Translations under genes and position numbers: made by a program
Shown here: one piece after another, positions 25,301 through 40,300 of the stretch
Layout: every line of letters begins with the position of its first letter
How positions within the stretch are numbered: the first letter of the stretch is position 1
Notes under the pieces: generated by a model
Told to the model about the DNA's origin: nothing
Seen by the model: only the letters and a program-made list of their open reading frames with translations
Databases searched by the model: none
Assembly: GCA_013397845.1 (NCBI GenBank)
Contig: VZTG01007077.1
Location: 232,607-296,606, forward strand
Direction of reading: 5' to 3'
Origin: Melanocharis versteri
Taxonomy: Eukaryota; Chordata; Aves; Passeriformes; Melanocharitidae
Length of the DNA stretch: 64,000 bases

Positions 25301-28300
25301 GATTTAATAAAAGGTAAATGGATGCTTTTGCAATTTGACAGTCATATCTAGAAGCTGGAGACTTGCCTTGGCGATGAGCTTGTCATCTGAGGCCAGGAGA
25401 TTTCAGAGGACTGTGCTTTTGGTGTCAGCTGCAGCACACTTGCCTTTCTGTGTCTGTTTCCCTGACCGGAAAATGGAGCTGTTTCCCTCCATTAGCAAGC
25501 GTTCTGCATTCCTTTCAAAGATGGTTATAGAAAAGTAAATGACCATATAGGAATTAAAATGGTTTTGGTGTCTTTTCTCTGGTTATTGTGCAGTAAAAGC
25601 GCGCTGTCAGATCCTTGCCTGCAGTGGGAAGTTCAGACATGGGCCTGTCTGCCGCTTCTCCTTCTGTGCAGCACAACAATAAACAGCCGTGTTAATTCCA
25701 CAAACCATTAGCCACACATGAGGAAACATTGGTGCCTGCCTGGAGGAAATCTGACAATTATAGGAAGCTTTATCACTAAGCTTCCACAGGCTACTGCGTA
25801 CACCAGAGACTAAAAGACACTGCGTATTTAAAATGATATAAACCTGCTGCAGTGCTCCTTGTGGGGAGGTATTTACAAATGCGCAGCATCGTTTGCCAGA
25901 TACACTTCTGATTTTTATGGCAAAGCATGCACTTGGATTTCTGCTGCTTTATTTGTTATTTGGAATCAGGGATAGGGCATCCTTAGAGCATGACAATGTA
26001 AATAAGTGATTTTCAAACAGGAAATAGGTAGGGTGGTGGAATTAGGGGGCGTTGCGTCGGGGTCTGTGGGGTCCCTTTATTTCTGGTATCTGATTTTATG
26101 GCTTTTTTAAAAAATAGCATAAAATTAATGAAAGCATTAAAAGCAATTCTTATGCATCTGACTGAGCCCTTCGGTTTTTGCCTGCTTTGGTGGGAGAGTG
26201 GATGCATGCAGTGACCAGGAGATGAGGTTAAAAACTGTCCCATAAAGAGAAACTGGGTGTGTTTCCATGTTGTTTTAGAGAATGTTGGTTTTGCTGGGCC
26301 CTGGGTTTAAATGGATTCCCAGTCGTGAATGCAGCTAAGATGGAAGTGTTTGTGACATAATCAGAAAGCCACAGTCATTGCCTCAGTGTATTAAACAGCT
26401 TTATCTGGGGAGACTTAGTGCAGTAGAGCTAAAAGCCTCACTCTGGGTACTAAATGCCTTTTGATATAAAAAGCCTGAAAATTATGAAGGTTGCCTGTGG
26501 GTGGGTTCTGTTCGTGTCTCTTTAGCTGGAGGTGGTAGGGGACTTTGTTTTCCAGATTGCCTGACAAGTTTAGAAGAGTGATTGCAGTCTCTCATCCCAG
26601 GTGCCCTATGGACACACCCCCCCAAAACACCCTGTATGTGCTGACAGCTTTGTTCAGCTTAGCCTGTGCTCTGTAGAGCTCCCTGGGGTTGGAATTAACC
26701 CTGTCCCAGAGGGCTGATCTCAGCTCTGCCTCACCAACATTGTATTTATCCCTTTCTATATCCAATTTGATATCGGGGAATTAATAAGAATGGAAATGAG
26801 AGGATTAATAGCCCAGACTTGGAAGCATGGAAGAGAACTGTACAAACAGCATATGTCTTCAGCCACACAGCTGTGGTATTCATGGGCCTTTCCAGAACCA
26901 AGGTAGATAAAGCTGCCATCAATTTCTTATCTAGAGACTTGATGTTGAGCATCTTGTGTCTCACTTTCTCAACCTATTTCCCAGTGCACATGAATTAGCA
27001 TGTGTTACATAGTGCTTATCCTTCCTTCTTCACCTTGCTAGGAAGCCTTGGAAATATTCCTTGTCACTGTGCCCCTGATGAGAGCTCTCCTATCACCCAG
27101 TGTCCAAATCTTGGGATGGTCCCCGATTTAGGGGCTGGATTTACAATGGTATTTAAGTGCCCTCTTTGGGTGCACTGAGGATCCAAGTGGGGTTTATCCT
27201 GAAGTATCTACATATGATAGTCTGGCCCAAAGTCTTAGAAGCTCTGAAATCAGTCTCCCCTCTGTCCTACGCGTGTTTGGACAATGGGCAGGTCTCCTAA
27301 GCTCTAGTGTAGCTCCTTATCCATAAAGCAGAGCTAATATTGCAATTTCCTGGTTGGATTTTAAGCTGTCTAGGACAGGGATTGTCTTACAATGTGTGTA
27401 GACAGCACTTAGGACAATAGTGCCTGTCCTGCTTGTGACCTCTGAGCCACACTAATGTAGATAATGCTCCCAGCTCAGGTGAAGAAGAATACAAATGGAA
27501 GTGTCTCTCTTCTCCAGGGAAGAGAACTGCAGAAGAGAGAATATTTTAGAAAGGTGGAGTGCAGATGAAACGAGATAATTTTGCAAAATCCACGGGAAGG
27601 CAATGAAAGAGGGGATGCTTTAGTATATCTTCCTGGACAAACAAGCCCCATTGAAAACTGGGGGCAGCAATGCAGCATATTTTTCCTCTAAGTTTCTTTT
27701 GAGTGATGATTATTGAATAGAACATCCCTTGCATCCACTTTGCACTTTTGCTTGCAAATAGAGTTGAAGTGGTGAACACCATTATGTAGAAGCATCATTC
27801 AGATGGCTTCTGATGTAAATTGAAAAGGCAGTGAAATGGCAAAGGTGGAGTTACTTGTGCAGTCAAAATCTCCATCAGAATTGGGGATGTTTTGGAAGGT
27901 CAGTTCCAAGGAAACAATGGCTGTGTGCTGTCAAAGCTGTTTTCTCTGGCTCAAGCAGGGCTGTTTAGACTTGCACTGCATCAGAACAGTTGATGCAGTT
28001 AATTTACTCTTAACAAAGCTGAGAAGCAAACCCAGGATTGTCTGCTTGCACCTGATAATGGTGGGCACAGATGGTAGGAAATGCTCTGTCTTGGAATTGA
28101 ACAGAATAGGAATGCAAGTTAAAATTTAATATTATTTCTCATCTTACTTTTCTATCTTAGATTTCTGTCCTCTCAAATATAAAAAATGGTTCAAAGAGCT
28201 TTTAAAGTAAAAATAGTCAAAGAACTAGTGTAAAAGTGATGACTAAATGGATTAAGTTCAGAGCCCACACACGCGTCTCGCAGTAGTTCTGGATCCAGCA

Positions 28301-31300
28301 CACCGATACTCTGCTCCACACATGTGGGGGTTTGTGGAATGCTTCATTTTTTAATTGAGTCATAATATTGCAGTTTTTCCCTCCTCTAAATTTTTAATAT
28401 TTGGCTAATTTCCAGCACAAGTGAAAGGGGTTGAGGCTTTCAGCATACTGTGCTCCCAGCAGCTTTGTGAGTGCAGGAGGCTGGCTAGCCAAGAGAAGCA
28501 CTTAGTACTCCCACTGAAGGAAAAGCTCGAATGTGAATTGAAGTCTTTTTAGACACCAGAGGATTCATGCAGGAGAGATATTATGAATGTTCTGGCTGTG
28601 GGAATTTCTCTCTTTTAAACTCATCCTTTGTGCCACACTGGGGTGTCTGAGTGTTGGATATGCTCTGTCACAACCCAGGCGTCGTTAGTTCTGCTGCTCA
28701 GGGGACTGTCTCTTTCACATGACAAGAACCTCAGAAAGGACCTTTTTTTAAATCTAAGTCTGGTCCAAATAAAACACTGAAGACAACTTGATGGCTGTGT
28801 TTTTCTTTTGGCAACAAATGAGGATGTTTCTTGAAGTGAATGGAGATTACTTAAGATGGTTGTACAGCTTTGTGAATTTTGGTTAAGTCCATTGAATCTT
28901 TCACACAGACCTTTTCTGTGGGTCATTTGCTGTAAAATATGCCAGAAAAGATCAGCATCAATCACTGCTGAGGAGAGGATATGGGAAGAGACTTTCACGT
29001 ATGTTCATGGATTTTGATGATGTCAGGGACTACTCACAGCTGCTCTGCACTGGGTTCCTGTCTATTTTATATCTGAATAAAAGGTATAGGTGGCTGTCTT
29101 AATATTTGCAGAAACTTTTAGACCAGGTCTGATGATTCCAGCTTTCCTTTGAAGCTGAAATCTGTGAAAGCTTTTACAGTCAGTGTCTGAGGTCAGGGTG
29201 GGGCTGGAGCTTCATTTGGAAGGTTTATGGATAATCCCTCGTGTTTTCCAGGCTTGGGCTGACGCCTTCCGAAGTAGCCCTGATTTAACTGGAGTAGTGC
29301 ACATTTATGAAGAGCTCAAGAGGAAAGGCATCGAGTTCCCCATGGCAGATCTCGATGCTCTGTCTCCCATTCACACACCACAGAGGGTAAGCTGCAGCCT
29401 TGCAATTCCGGGGGTGTTTTCCCAGGATGTCTAAGTAGTTGGATAACTAACTACTCGTCTTTCCCCTCCCGTTTCTCTGAATTTGGCTCATTTTCTCACT
29501 TCTGGAAGGACATTTTAATAGTGAAAGGGCATGTAAGAGAGGCATAATACAGACTGATAAGCTATCTCCTCCCTTGAGTCAATCATCAATCTGAGCAGAG
29601 GAAAAGAGTTTGTAACATTTAATCTTGTACCGCAAAACCACCAAACAAATGCAACTAATTTGTTCAAAGAGAGCCCAGCAGGATTTATGATTGAGATTTA
29701 CTTCTTTTGCTCAAAAGTGTGTTTGTTTCTGTTGGTGATACCCCTGAGCCAAGGTCTGCCTCTCTATTAGAGGTGTACAGAGTCTGAATCTCTCTCCGAT
29801 CCCACGGTAATGTGAGAACTTTACACCTCTGGAAAGTTAGGTCTGGAAAGTTGACAGAACTGCTGCTTGGAAGTAACTTAAGGATCACAGGTATTCTGAT
29901 TATTCACTCTGGAAACTGAAGTTAATGAATCTTTGAAGCAGCAAATGCAAGTGATCAAGGACTGAGAGATTACAATTCTTGTGTCAAGGTTAATTAAATT
30001 CAGTATCTATGTATCACATCATTTTTTGGTAAGCCTGCAACTTAATTCCTAGTTTAAAGTAATTTATTATTATTTCTCTTTGACTCTTGTTTTTATTTTG
30101 CTTCTCGCTTTCCTTGTAAAAGTAAATGAACTTAAATGCTTGTGGGTTGGGTCGGAAGATATGGGCATGGAAGATTTTTGGAGCTGCCAGTCTGTTCTAG
30201 TAGCTGCACTGACCTTTCCCACAAGGTGCAATTATGTTCTATATTTGAGCCTGTTTGGCCTGAGGTTGCTGACAAAGCAAGTGCTGTCCCAGCTCAGCTT
30301 TTGAACTCCTGTCTTTCTGATGTGGCAGAGTGTTCCTGAAGTTGATCCTGCAGCAAATATGCACAATTCCCAGTCTCAGCAAAGGATGAGCACCAGTTCT
30401 TACTCTTCGTCCTCTCCGACGGCGTATTCTGCCCCTCAGGCCCCAGCCTTGAATGTGACTGGTCCCATCACTGCTAATTCTGAACAGGTATTGGCATGTT
30501 GATTCTTTCGACTGAGACTCTTTCAGCAAATCAAATTAGAAATTAATTTGCAGAGGAACTTTTCATTCTAACTCTTTGGACTTTGTCTCCTAGGTCTGGC
30601 TCTGCTTAGTAATCTTTCTTCCTGTTATGCTGTAAAATCTGGACTGTGGATGTGTCTCTGTGGCCTGGCAATGGCAGCACAATCTGCTGGACCAGCCCAC
30701 TTAGGAGTATTTTAGCAGTTATTCCCATTAGCCCCTCTCCTTTCAAGGCACAGAATGTCTTGCAGATGCAGGAAGTCAAGCCCTTGCAAACGCCCTAATA
30801 CAGGATTTTCTCTTCTCCCTGCAAAAATTATAACTTCAGAGCCAAAGATTCTACTTAAAATATGTACATCTTTCCCCACACTGGAGTGAGGCACCACAGC
30901 CAAGGTCTGGCTTTAGGTGCTGTTTGCAATTGCTTCTCTTCCATACAGACACTGCACATCTGGGTTTGTGATGATAATTCTTTTCTTTTTCTGTTCCTTT
31001 TCTCCTGGGTAAACTTTTTATCTTTTTTGTTTTCTTCCTGCTAGAATGTCTGGAGCCTGAGATATCAAGTCAGACAGAACCAGAGATATCTCAAAGTCAG
31101 TTCTTGAGAATGAACTGCTTAAACCAAAAGATTATGCAGTGTTTTGCTGTCTTGTTACCCCAATTTAGATTGCCCGGCTGCGCAGTGAGCTGGATATTGT
31201 TCGTGGGAATACAAAAGTGATGTCTGAAATGCTGACAGAAATGGTACCTGGACAAGAGGATTCCTCAGATCTTGAGTTACTCCAGGTGAGTTTCCTAGAA

Positions 31301-34300
31301 AATATGATTCTCATCCTTTCTGTGCTTGTGTTTCTCTGGGGGTGGGTTTTGTTGTAGCTCACTTCACAGCCCATGCTTGGATCCATAATGGATGTGGGCT
31401 GTGCTTGACCCTGGCGAGTGCCATCACTTGATTTTCTTCATTTGTTAAAGCTTCCAGTGACAAGGATTTCCTGACTTCCCTTGAAACTTGTTCCAGTGTT
31501 TTCCTCTTTGTGTAGCTAGAAATTTTTCCCAATATTGATCAGGTCTCCTTTACCACTAAGCAGCTTAGAATTGCCACAGGTTCTGTAAGCCTTGAGCATT
31601 TCTGCTTCTTTTGCACTCCCCATCACCACTTGTACAGTGTCAAAACATTCCCAGTCACCGTGCAGGAAAAAACACTCTGTATTTCCAGCTGGACTAAATA
31701 ATGCTAAGGGTCTGTGGATTCTCTGCTACTTGAAATCTTATCCATGAGCTAACTGTCTTCTCAGAATATGTGTTCTCCTGAAGCTGTGGTGTCTTAAGGC
31801 AGGTGCTCAGGTCAAGTTCCATGGTGTCCAGAGGACTAGACTGGGTAATCAGGGGGGATTTCTTTGCTGGAAAATCTCAATCCAGTGCAGCACTGTGCAT
31901 CTCAAGAGGGAGAACAGTATAAATCGAGCTCGTGTCTCAGGCTTCACACCTGTTTCTCAAGGCCAGTAGTCGTGGGGTGGCCTTTTGGCTGAGGAGAGTC
32001 TCACAGTCCCAGAGATGAGGAGCACAGATGAGGAGCATTGCGATCTGACATTCCAACTGCTGCCCTTAACGTGGTATTTGCCTTTCCATAGCTTCTGAAA
32101 TAGCCTTCTGTTTTGGTCGTTCAGCGGGGAGGATGGGCTCCCACAGCAATCCGTTCAGAGGAAGGCAGGGAGTTGCTCTCTGCGATACATCAGAGTTTGA
32201 AATCCATCCAAAAACTGGTCTCTCCCATGCAGTGGCATTGTGTGTTTGTTTCGGAGCCATCGTGGCAGCTGATGAGAGGCTCTGCAATAAAGAGCCTTTC
32301 AGTCACTGCCCATTTGGGTCGAACTGCTCAAAACAAAAGCAGCTTCCAGGAAACCATGACAGGCCGAAATCGAACAGTTTGCTTACACCGAGAAACAACC
32401 ACCAGCATCTTGACAGCGTAACCTTAGAGCACAGCTTTAAGGTGAAAGAACTTGATCATAAAATGGAGTGACAGCAACGATTCTTTATTCCAGCTGGTTC
32501 CCTTCTGTGACTGATGCAGCCTAAATCTGAATCACAGAGCTGGGGAGAACCTGTTTTTGATCACAAAGGATGGTTGGTCTTTTGAGAGCTCTGAGCTGGG
32601 TGCTGCATGCAAGGGCTCCTTGCTTTGAGGTTTATATAGCCCTCCTCCTTAAATAATTCCTGACATTTTCTCCAACAATCAAATGTAAACAGCCTACTAG
32701 AGAGCCAGCTCTGAGCAGAATAGATAGGTACTGTCAGCCCTCTCAGAAAGGCAGCAAACAAACCTCTGAAATGTCACAATCTGCTTCGAAAGTGATGGGA
32801 TCAAAACTGACATTGGAGAACACATTCCTCAAGCTGTTAAGGCAGCTGGATTGCACTAGGTGAAATTTATCCAGAGCTTAGGATGTCAGACCATGCAAGG
32901 AAAACAAACACATTTTTGCTTTCATCCTGAAGGTTGTGTACCAACAAGTCATCCTTGTTTAGTGCTGAATTTTTGCTGTGAAGTGGAGCTGGGAGGAGTG
33001 GAAGATGACAGAGGGACATGCTTTAGCTGGAATGTCAGTGCTTATTGAAGTAAAACCGTGGGCCTGATCAGAGGCACCCTGCCATATGTCACGTTTCTTC
33101 TTGCAGTTCTCCTCAGCAGACCAGTTTGACCTTTGGTCTTGAGGCCTTTCAGGACTACAGAATTCTGCTAAGTAATTGGTGATGGAAGAGATGTCTTGGA
33201 AGCATGAGAGCTCCTGGTCTAGGCAAACTGAAATCTAGATTTCTTGATGAGAGACTTCTCAAATAGATGGCCTCACTCTGCATTCCTTAAAGTGTTCTTC
33301 TGAAACAGCCCATTGCCTTTGTGCAGTCTCTTGTCTGTGCACTTGCTCGGTGGAAGGGGACATTTCTGTGTGTCTCAGTACTGGAGGGTGTGTGGAACAC
33401 TCACTTTTTCGTGTTCCTGCTTCTTGATTTGTCTTTACCCTCATATTCTCTGTAGTTGGTAAGTTCTGTGTTCCCAGCACTTTTCATCCTAGCATACACT
33501 CAGTTCTTGTGGTAGCCCTGATGAACCTTTTTCTCCAACATGTTCCACCATCCACATAATTTAATTTTTAAGGATGGTATTGCCAAAAAGAGCAGATTGA
33601 ATTTTCCTTGAAAGCTCTCTTCTGGGAAGCTGTTGTATTAACATGTTTTATTCTTAAAACAGGTGACTAAAATACAGATATTTATTTTCTGAAGTGCTCA
33701 GAGTCAAAGAAGAATCAGGAAGTTGAATTGTGAATAGGCTCTCAAGGTTTTATGCCATCATCTCTTGAAGGGCGTTTGATTAGATGTGCTTTTGGGTGAC
33801 ATTTAATCATGCAAAGATAAACTTGTCTTAGTGTTTCTCAGCTGGGGGATATGTTTGGCTGTGAACAGAGCTCAACTAAATCTACTTATTGCTTGTTGCT
33901 TATCAGACTGTGTGTGCACAATGCATTCCTCCTAGGAACTGAACCGAACCTGCAGAGCCATGCAGCAGAGAATTGTGGAGCTTATCTCACGAGTGTCCAA
34001 TGAAGAAGTCACAGAGGAGCTGCTGCACGTGAATGATGATTTAAATAACGTCTTCCTCCGATACGAAAGGTGGGGCACCTCTCCCAGCAACCATTTACAT
34101 TCATTCGGGGTTTTCACTTAAGAGTAGAATAGGTCAGTTGGTGAAATTGGGCCATCTGGGCCAAGGGTCCAACATGACGCAGAGAACCAAACCACAGGAA
34201 CCATTTACACAATGTTTTTATGGCCTTTTATGGTAACATTCCTGTTTCAGTTGATTCTTTTAATACTGTGATTTTTTTTTTTGTGCTATGCGTTGAATTT

Positions 34301-37300
34301 TTGTGGGGCATATCCATAAAATGCAAGGCAACCTTGTGAAAACGCTCTGAAGGCTTGAGTCTGCAATTCCCTGTTGTGCAGGGCTGGACAGGTGGAGGGA
34401 CTTGGGACCAAAAATAGCACAGCCACACTAGCTCCCCTGCTAGCCTGGGCTCTGCACAAATCTCTGTGCTGCTTCCTGGCTTAGGGAGCCTCCCATAAGC
34501 TCTCTCTGCCCTCTGATCTCCAAGCTCTCCAGTCCCAGTGCTGGTGCAAGGGGAGCTGCCCGAGGTGGGCGGGAGCATCGTGCACGCAAAGGGTTTGTTT
34601 TTAAGTAACACTTAAAATCTTGAGGGGGAAAAAAAAAAAAAAAAAGCCTGTCTTGTGCAGAGCTGATGTTTCGAAGAGCTGGTCTGCGGGAATCATCCCC
34701 AGGGACAGGACTTGGGGCACAGGACTTTCGACATGTCAGACAAAGGCTCTGTCAGGCACATCTGCTGCAGGAGGTGACACGTGATGCTGCAGTCTTGGGA
34801 AAGTTTAATCTTCCCCTTAATGACAGGCCTGGGGAGCGAGGCACTAAAGAGTACCCTTTGTTCCTTGCTCTTAGCACAGGGCTTTGTTTCTCAAGCCTTT
34901 AAAAATAAATTAGACTCTAGATCTGTGAATTTGTGCTGTCACGGCAAAGGCTGCAAAGACGACTCAGTGCCCTCGATTTTGCCTTTGATTTCGTTGTTCA
35001 GAGGAGATGGGGCAAACTTTGAAACAAACGCTGGCTTTTTGTGTGAAATGGTGTGTGTTTCATGCACAAGCAGGATCCTACAAGTGGCAGAGTGTAGCTA
35101 TCACTAAGGTTTAGTCTGGTCACCCTTAATATTTTTTCTATTTCCCCCCGTCTTCGACTTTGCTGACTGTGCCTGATGTGTTTGTAGTCATTATTCATGA
35201 AAGGGGAGCTGAGTGATGTTAACAAGCCGTTTGTGGTGGAATAGCTGCACTGGTCTGAGCGCTCAATAAATTCCAGTTCCTCCTCTGCTATTCCAAAAGC
35301 TCCACATCCATCATGCTGATTTCTAGCACAGGGACCAAGCTCTGTCAGTGACTCAGGCAGGAGCTCTGGCCTTCGCTGTGAAGCCTTGGGATGTAAATGA
35401 ACAGAAGCTTTTTGGTGAGAAATGAGGTGGGAGGTGTCTCAGGTTTCCAGCAAAGGGAGTTGGATTTCCAATAATAGCAAACACCCACTGTTTCCTAAAA
35501 TTGAAATTTGGGCCTGAATTTGGTTTCGCTGCCTTTTAAGTCTGCATTCTCCTCTGTTACATTAAGAAAACATTTTCGTTTGCTTGACATTCCCTGTTGT
35601 ATTTTGTCCATCTGGGAGAAAACCCGGAGGATTATATGAATATTATGGGCTTTTTGCTGGAAAGAGAGGCTGCTTCTGAAACTACTTTGAAAAATTGGAA
35701 CCTCCAAGAAGTCATGGTGCTTTTCCATGGTAAGGAAGGAAATCAAACTGGCCTCGGAGAGGCCATGAGAGCAGGCAGTTCCCCTGCTGTTTTGAATCAT
35801 GGAATGGTTTGGGTTTGGAAGGGACCTCAAAACTCATCTAATCCCACCCCCCTACCATAGGTGGGGCCACCTTCCACTACAGCAGGTTGCTCAAAGCTCC
35901 ATCCAGCCTGGCCTTGAAGACTTTCATGAAAGCTAGGTTTAGGGTTGTGGCCCCAGATGCACTGAGTAGAGAAGAGATCAGAGCCTGACTAACCAGACTT
36001 CTTCCCCTTAGAAGTATGAAGGTTTTATCTAACATCATTACTTTTCCTTGTTGGAGAGTACCACCCTATTTGAGCATAGGCTCTGACCATCTTTGAGTCG
36101 ACTCAGGATGTTGTAAGCAGTGAATCTGCTGTTCATTGTCCCTCGTGCCACATGTGCCTGGGTTGGGCTGTGCCACACACATATGGCTCCTCATTTGCAT
36201 TATTGCAGCAAGAGGGAGCTGGTAGGTGGGAGTGAGACAAGCTGCAGTGCTTGGCTTGTTGAGCTGTGAGCATCAATCTTGCTGCAGTTCCTCCTGTCCC
36301 TTGGCTCACACAACAGTCTGTCACAAAGCACTTAATGATTAAAAACCCCCCCAAACCCAAAGACAAATCTTACAGTGTTTTTCAGGCATGTTTGTGCTGC
36401 AAGATCAGATTAGTCAACTTAAAATCCACCTTTGCCAAGAGTACAGCTTCTCAGCAATCCTTCCTTTGTCCTGGCTTGGAGGTAAAGCTTTCAGGCTTCC
36501 CTTTTGAGCTAGAGAAAACTAAGTTCAGTGGCAAGCATGTCATGACTTGGTTATTAACTCATGTTGTTTACTGTTTGTTGGTGGCTTTGATAATCCATGT
36601 TGGTTTTTGGTTTGTTTTTCTTTTTCTAAACAGATTTGAGCGATACAGATCGGGACGCTCAACACAGAACGCCAGCAATGGAGTAAGTACCTCACTCTAC
36701 TGATTCTCTCACACCAGCTGTTGTACTATCAGTAGTATCACACCTTTTACCTGTCCAGCCCTGTGTCCTGTCTGTAGTGGCTAATGGTGGATGCCAGGAA
36801 AAGTAAGAATGTGGCAAACCCCAAGGGACAACTTCTAGCTCAGGAAGTCACTTCACACTAAAACATCTCTGTGTTTACAATCCTTGATGGATTTTCATTC
36901 CTCTATTAACTTTTTTGATTGCTTTTGAGTCCGTGTGGACTTTAGGAGTTCACAGTGTCCTTAAGCAAGAAGTTCCACAGTTTCACTATACATTTTTACG
37001 TATTTATTCTGCATTTTTATATAACAAATATTTTGTTTACATTTGATCAAGTCACTTAATGATTATTGTTTGCTTCACCTAATTTTTCTTCACTGTGTCT
37101 TACAATACCACTGTTCAGGTTAATTTTCTTCATGCCACTTATGATTTTAGGAACTACTCTCATCTCCTGTTTAAGCAGCCCCTTTCCAAGCTGAAGAGTT
37201 CTAATTATTCTTTAAATGAAAACTCTTTTGTAGTTGTTTTATAATGTTCAAGGTCTGAGTTCATGATGAATCTGTACTTCTATTACCTTTTCTATTCTGC

Positions 37301-40300
37301 ATTCATAACCATTTCCTCTGTTTACTTTGCTTTACCACTTCTCCTGCAGTGTGATGCAAACTTCAGCAAAAACTCTGCATTGACACTTTAGTCACAACAA
37401 AGAAGTTTTGTTTCTGAAAACAGTTTATACCTAATGTGGAAAATTGTGGTGTTTAATGTTGTACTGCAAGAAGAAATTTCTGTCGTGTAACTTCTGTGTT
37501 TCTTGTGTCCTGACAGGTCCTGAATGAGGTGACAGAAGATAATTTAATAGATTTGGGTCCTGGCTCTCCAGCTGTAGTGAGCCCAATGGTTGGAAACTCA
37601 GCACCTCCATCCTCACTTTCTTCACAGCTTGCAGGGCTTGGTGAGTGCCTGATCTAGATCATGCTCTCCACTACCTGTTAAAGTTGCCGTGTGGCCTCTG
37701 AAAGGTTTGGATATCTGGCTTGCAGGAGGATTAGAAGGCATTCCCACTCTCCTGCACTGTGCCAGTCTGCAATTGAGAACCAGCCTGCACAAAGGGAGGG
37801 ATTTATTAATCAGAGGGAAGACTGATGGAAAGGGTGCAGGTTGTTGTTCATGGCAGAACCTGTACTACTGCTTTTATTTCTGCTTAGTTATAGTTCTCTG
37901 TGAAATCAGCCTGGTGAATGTTCTTGATTCCCCTTCTACAAATAATACTTGAAACCTTTGGGTGAAAGGTTTTATGAAGCCCTTAGGTGGTTTACATTAA
38001 ATCAAACCAAAGATTGCTTGAGTGGATCACTGGGTTTGCCTGAAGGTTCTCCACCTCTTTCAGCAATGCACCAATACCATATGCCTTGGTTTGAAGGTGT
38101 TGGTTTCACAGTGAGTAACTGAGAGAAAACATTCTGGGCAAAACTACTGTCCATGCCCAAAATTTTGGACTGTGTTAGTGACCCGTAAATATCTCAGGAT
38201 ATTGGCAGCAGGTTCACACCAATTCCCAAATGCTGGCTTTTTGATGAGGACCACTTATGGCGTAGCGCTCCCAGGATGAATTAGACAATCTCTACATTTT
38301 TCTTTTAAGAACATGTGATTGGCATCCTCCAACCTTTTTTTTGAACAAAACTGTCCTCAGTGCTGCAGCTGTTAATGATGATGGTGTTCGCATATGGTTT
38401 GTTATTTCAGTTCACTTTTTTTTTCCTCTGGTTGCAGACTTGGGCACAAACAGTGTCAGTGGCACACTCAGCTCCCTCCAGCACAGTAATCCTCGTGATG
38501 ACTTTGACATGTTTGCACAGACAAGAGGCAGCTCCTTGGCTGAGCAGCGAAAGAAGTAAGTTGGAGTTTGTCTTTAGCACTGAGTCATGGCACTGCTGTT
38601 TTCTAAGGGCATAAATCTGAAACTTCTTGCCTTCAGTTCAAACTGAAAAAGTAGTTTTGGTGTATGTTTTTGTGCTTTTAATCCAATCCCTATCCTTTTG
38701 GTTGTTATGAATATGAGCAAGTGGAGTAGTTCCTGCTGCTGGACAGAGCAGACTGGCTGGGTACTGCCTGTCTTATAATGAGCTCCCTGGAAGTTTGGAA
38801 GTGTGCTTGCCTGTACTTCTGCCTTCTCCTAAAGGCTTGTCATCCCATCCACCCGTGTTTGAGATACAGGAACAGAAGGGTCCTTCACCTGAAGGTCATG
38901 GATGTACTTTGGTGACTGAATTACTGTCATCAAAGGCTTGGAAACAGAATTACCATCCAGTTAGCTCTCCTTTTGGCCCCAGCCAGACTCTCACAGGTTG
39001 TCAAGGCAGTGTGGCTTGCCTGGCTCCATGCTGCCCCTAATTTGTTTATATGCATAGGGCTTGCATCACTAGAGCTGCAAATCTGGCACTTTCAAGGGCA
39101 TTTAACAGGTCAAATTATTTTAATGTAAAATAAATCTATGCACTTATTAAGAAATCCTTTGATCCCTGTCAAGCGATATTCAATAAAAGACACACTCAGG
39201 TATTTTTCTTTCATATATTATTTCTTGCCTCCTGGCTTCAGATTTTAGAGGAAGTAGTGGCTACCAGCAGTCAGAACATCATTATGTCTTGTCTCAAGCT
39301 AAGAAATGTTGTTAAATAGTTTATCAAAAATTTAGAAAACTTGAGCCTACGAATTTATTGGGCTCTTTTATTTGCAGTTATCGGTATAGCTATTGATACT
39401 GCCACAGCTGTGGTATCAGTGCTGAGAAGAAATGCTCTAATGTAGAGGGATATGCCACCACTGGAGATTTTGGGCTGGGAGCCTTAATGTACAGTTAGAA
39501 AGGAGATGCATTGCAGGAGAGATCTAATCGAGGTCCCTCTGTCTCTTGTGCTAAATGAAGCACAAAACTACTCTTCCCACACCGTACCTAATGGAACAAG
39601 GAGCACGGATCATCTGTGATTTCACAAGGGAGGATTGCTCTATCTTCCTTGGATTGTGCACTGTATAAACGGAGCAGCAGGGAGGAGGAGAGGCAGGAGT
39701 GTGACTTGCTGTGGTGTGTAGGTGACAGCTCTGGGTGTGAGAGCTCTGGGTGCGGGAGAACTGGCCTGGGAGAAGCCAGCACGAGGAGGAGAGAGGGCTC
39801 CCCCTGCTCAGGCAGCCCCTCCCAGGAGCTGATTTACAGGCACGTGTTTGTGTCTGCTGCAGCTCATGGTTCACCACTGTGCTCTGCAAGATGGTGCTGC
39901 TGCCTCTGTCACCTGACTGCCGCATGTCCCTTTTGCATTGCAATTTAAGAAGCTTTTAACGGCTCTGTAAATAGTGCATTTCTTTGTCTGCTTCACTGCA
40001 GTTGCATAATTTCATCTCTCTTCGAGTCTTGCTCTGCCTCCCCCTCAGGCACACATCAAGGTCAGGCTTCCAGATGTCATCTCCAAATCGTTGTTCAACG
40101 TAATCTGCAATCAGGCCTCTTTCCACAGTCCCCCACTTGCTCTTGGACATTCTTAGGGTGCCTCATGACCTGTTTGCCTGCCTTTCATAATGCTGATCTT
40201 TCTTTGCTTCAAGGTGCTTTCCAAAACTGATGGGTGGCCTTTGTACAGAGCACACTGCTCTTCTTGGGGTACACACAGTACCCTCCAAGTCTTGTGAAGA

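Noticed and set aside
34627..34645. Poly-A run as the tail of a processed pseudogene
   Set aside because: No gene-like sequence precedes it; a simple A-run is sufficient.
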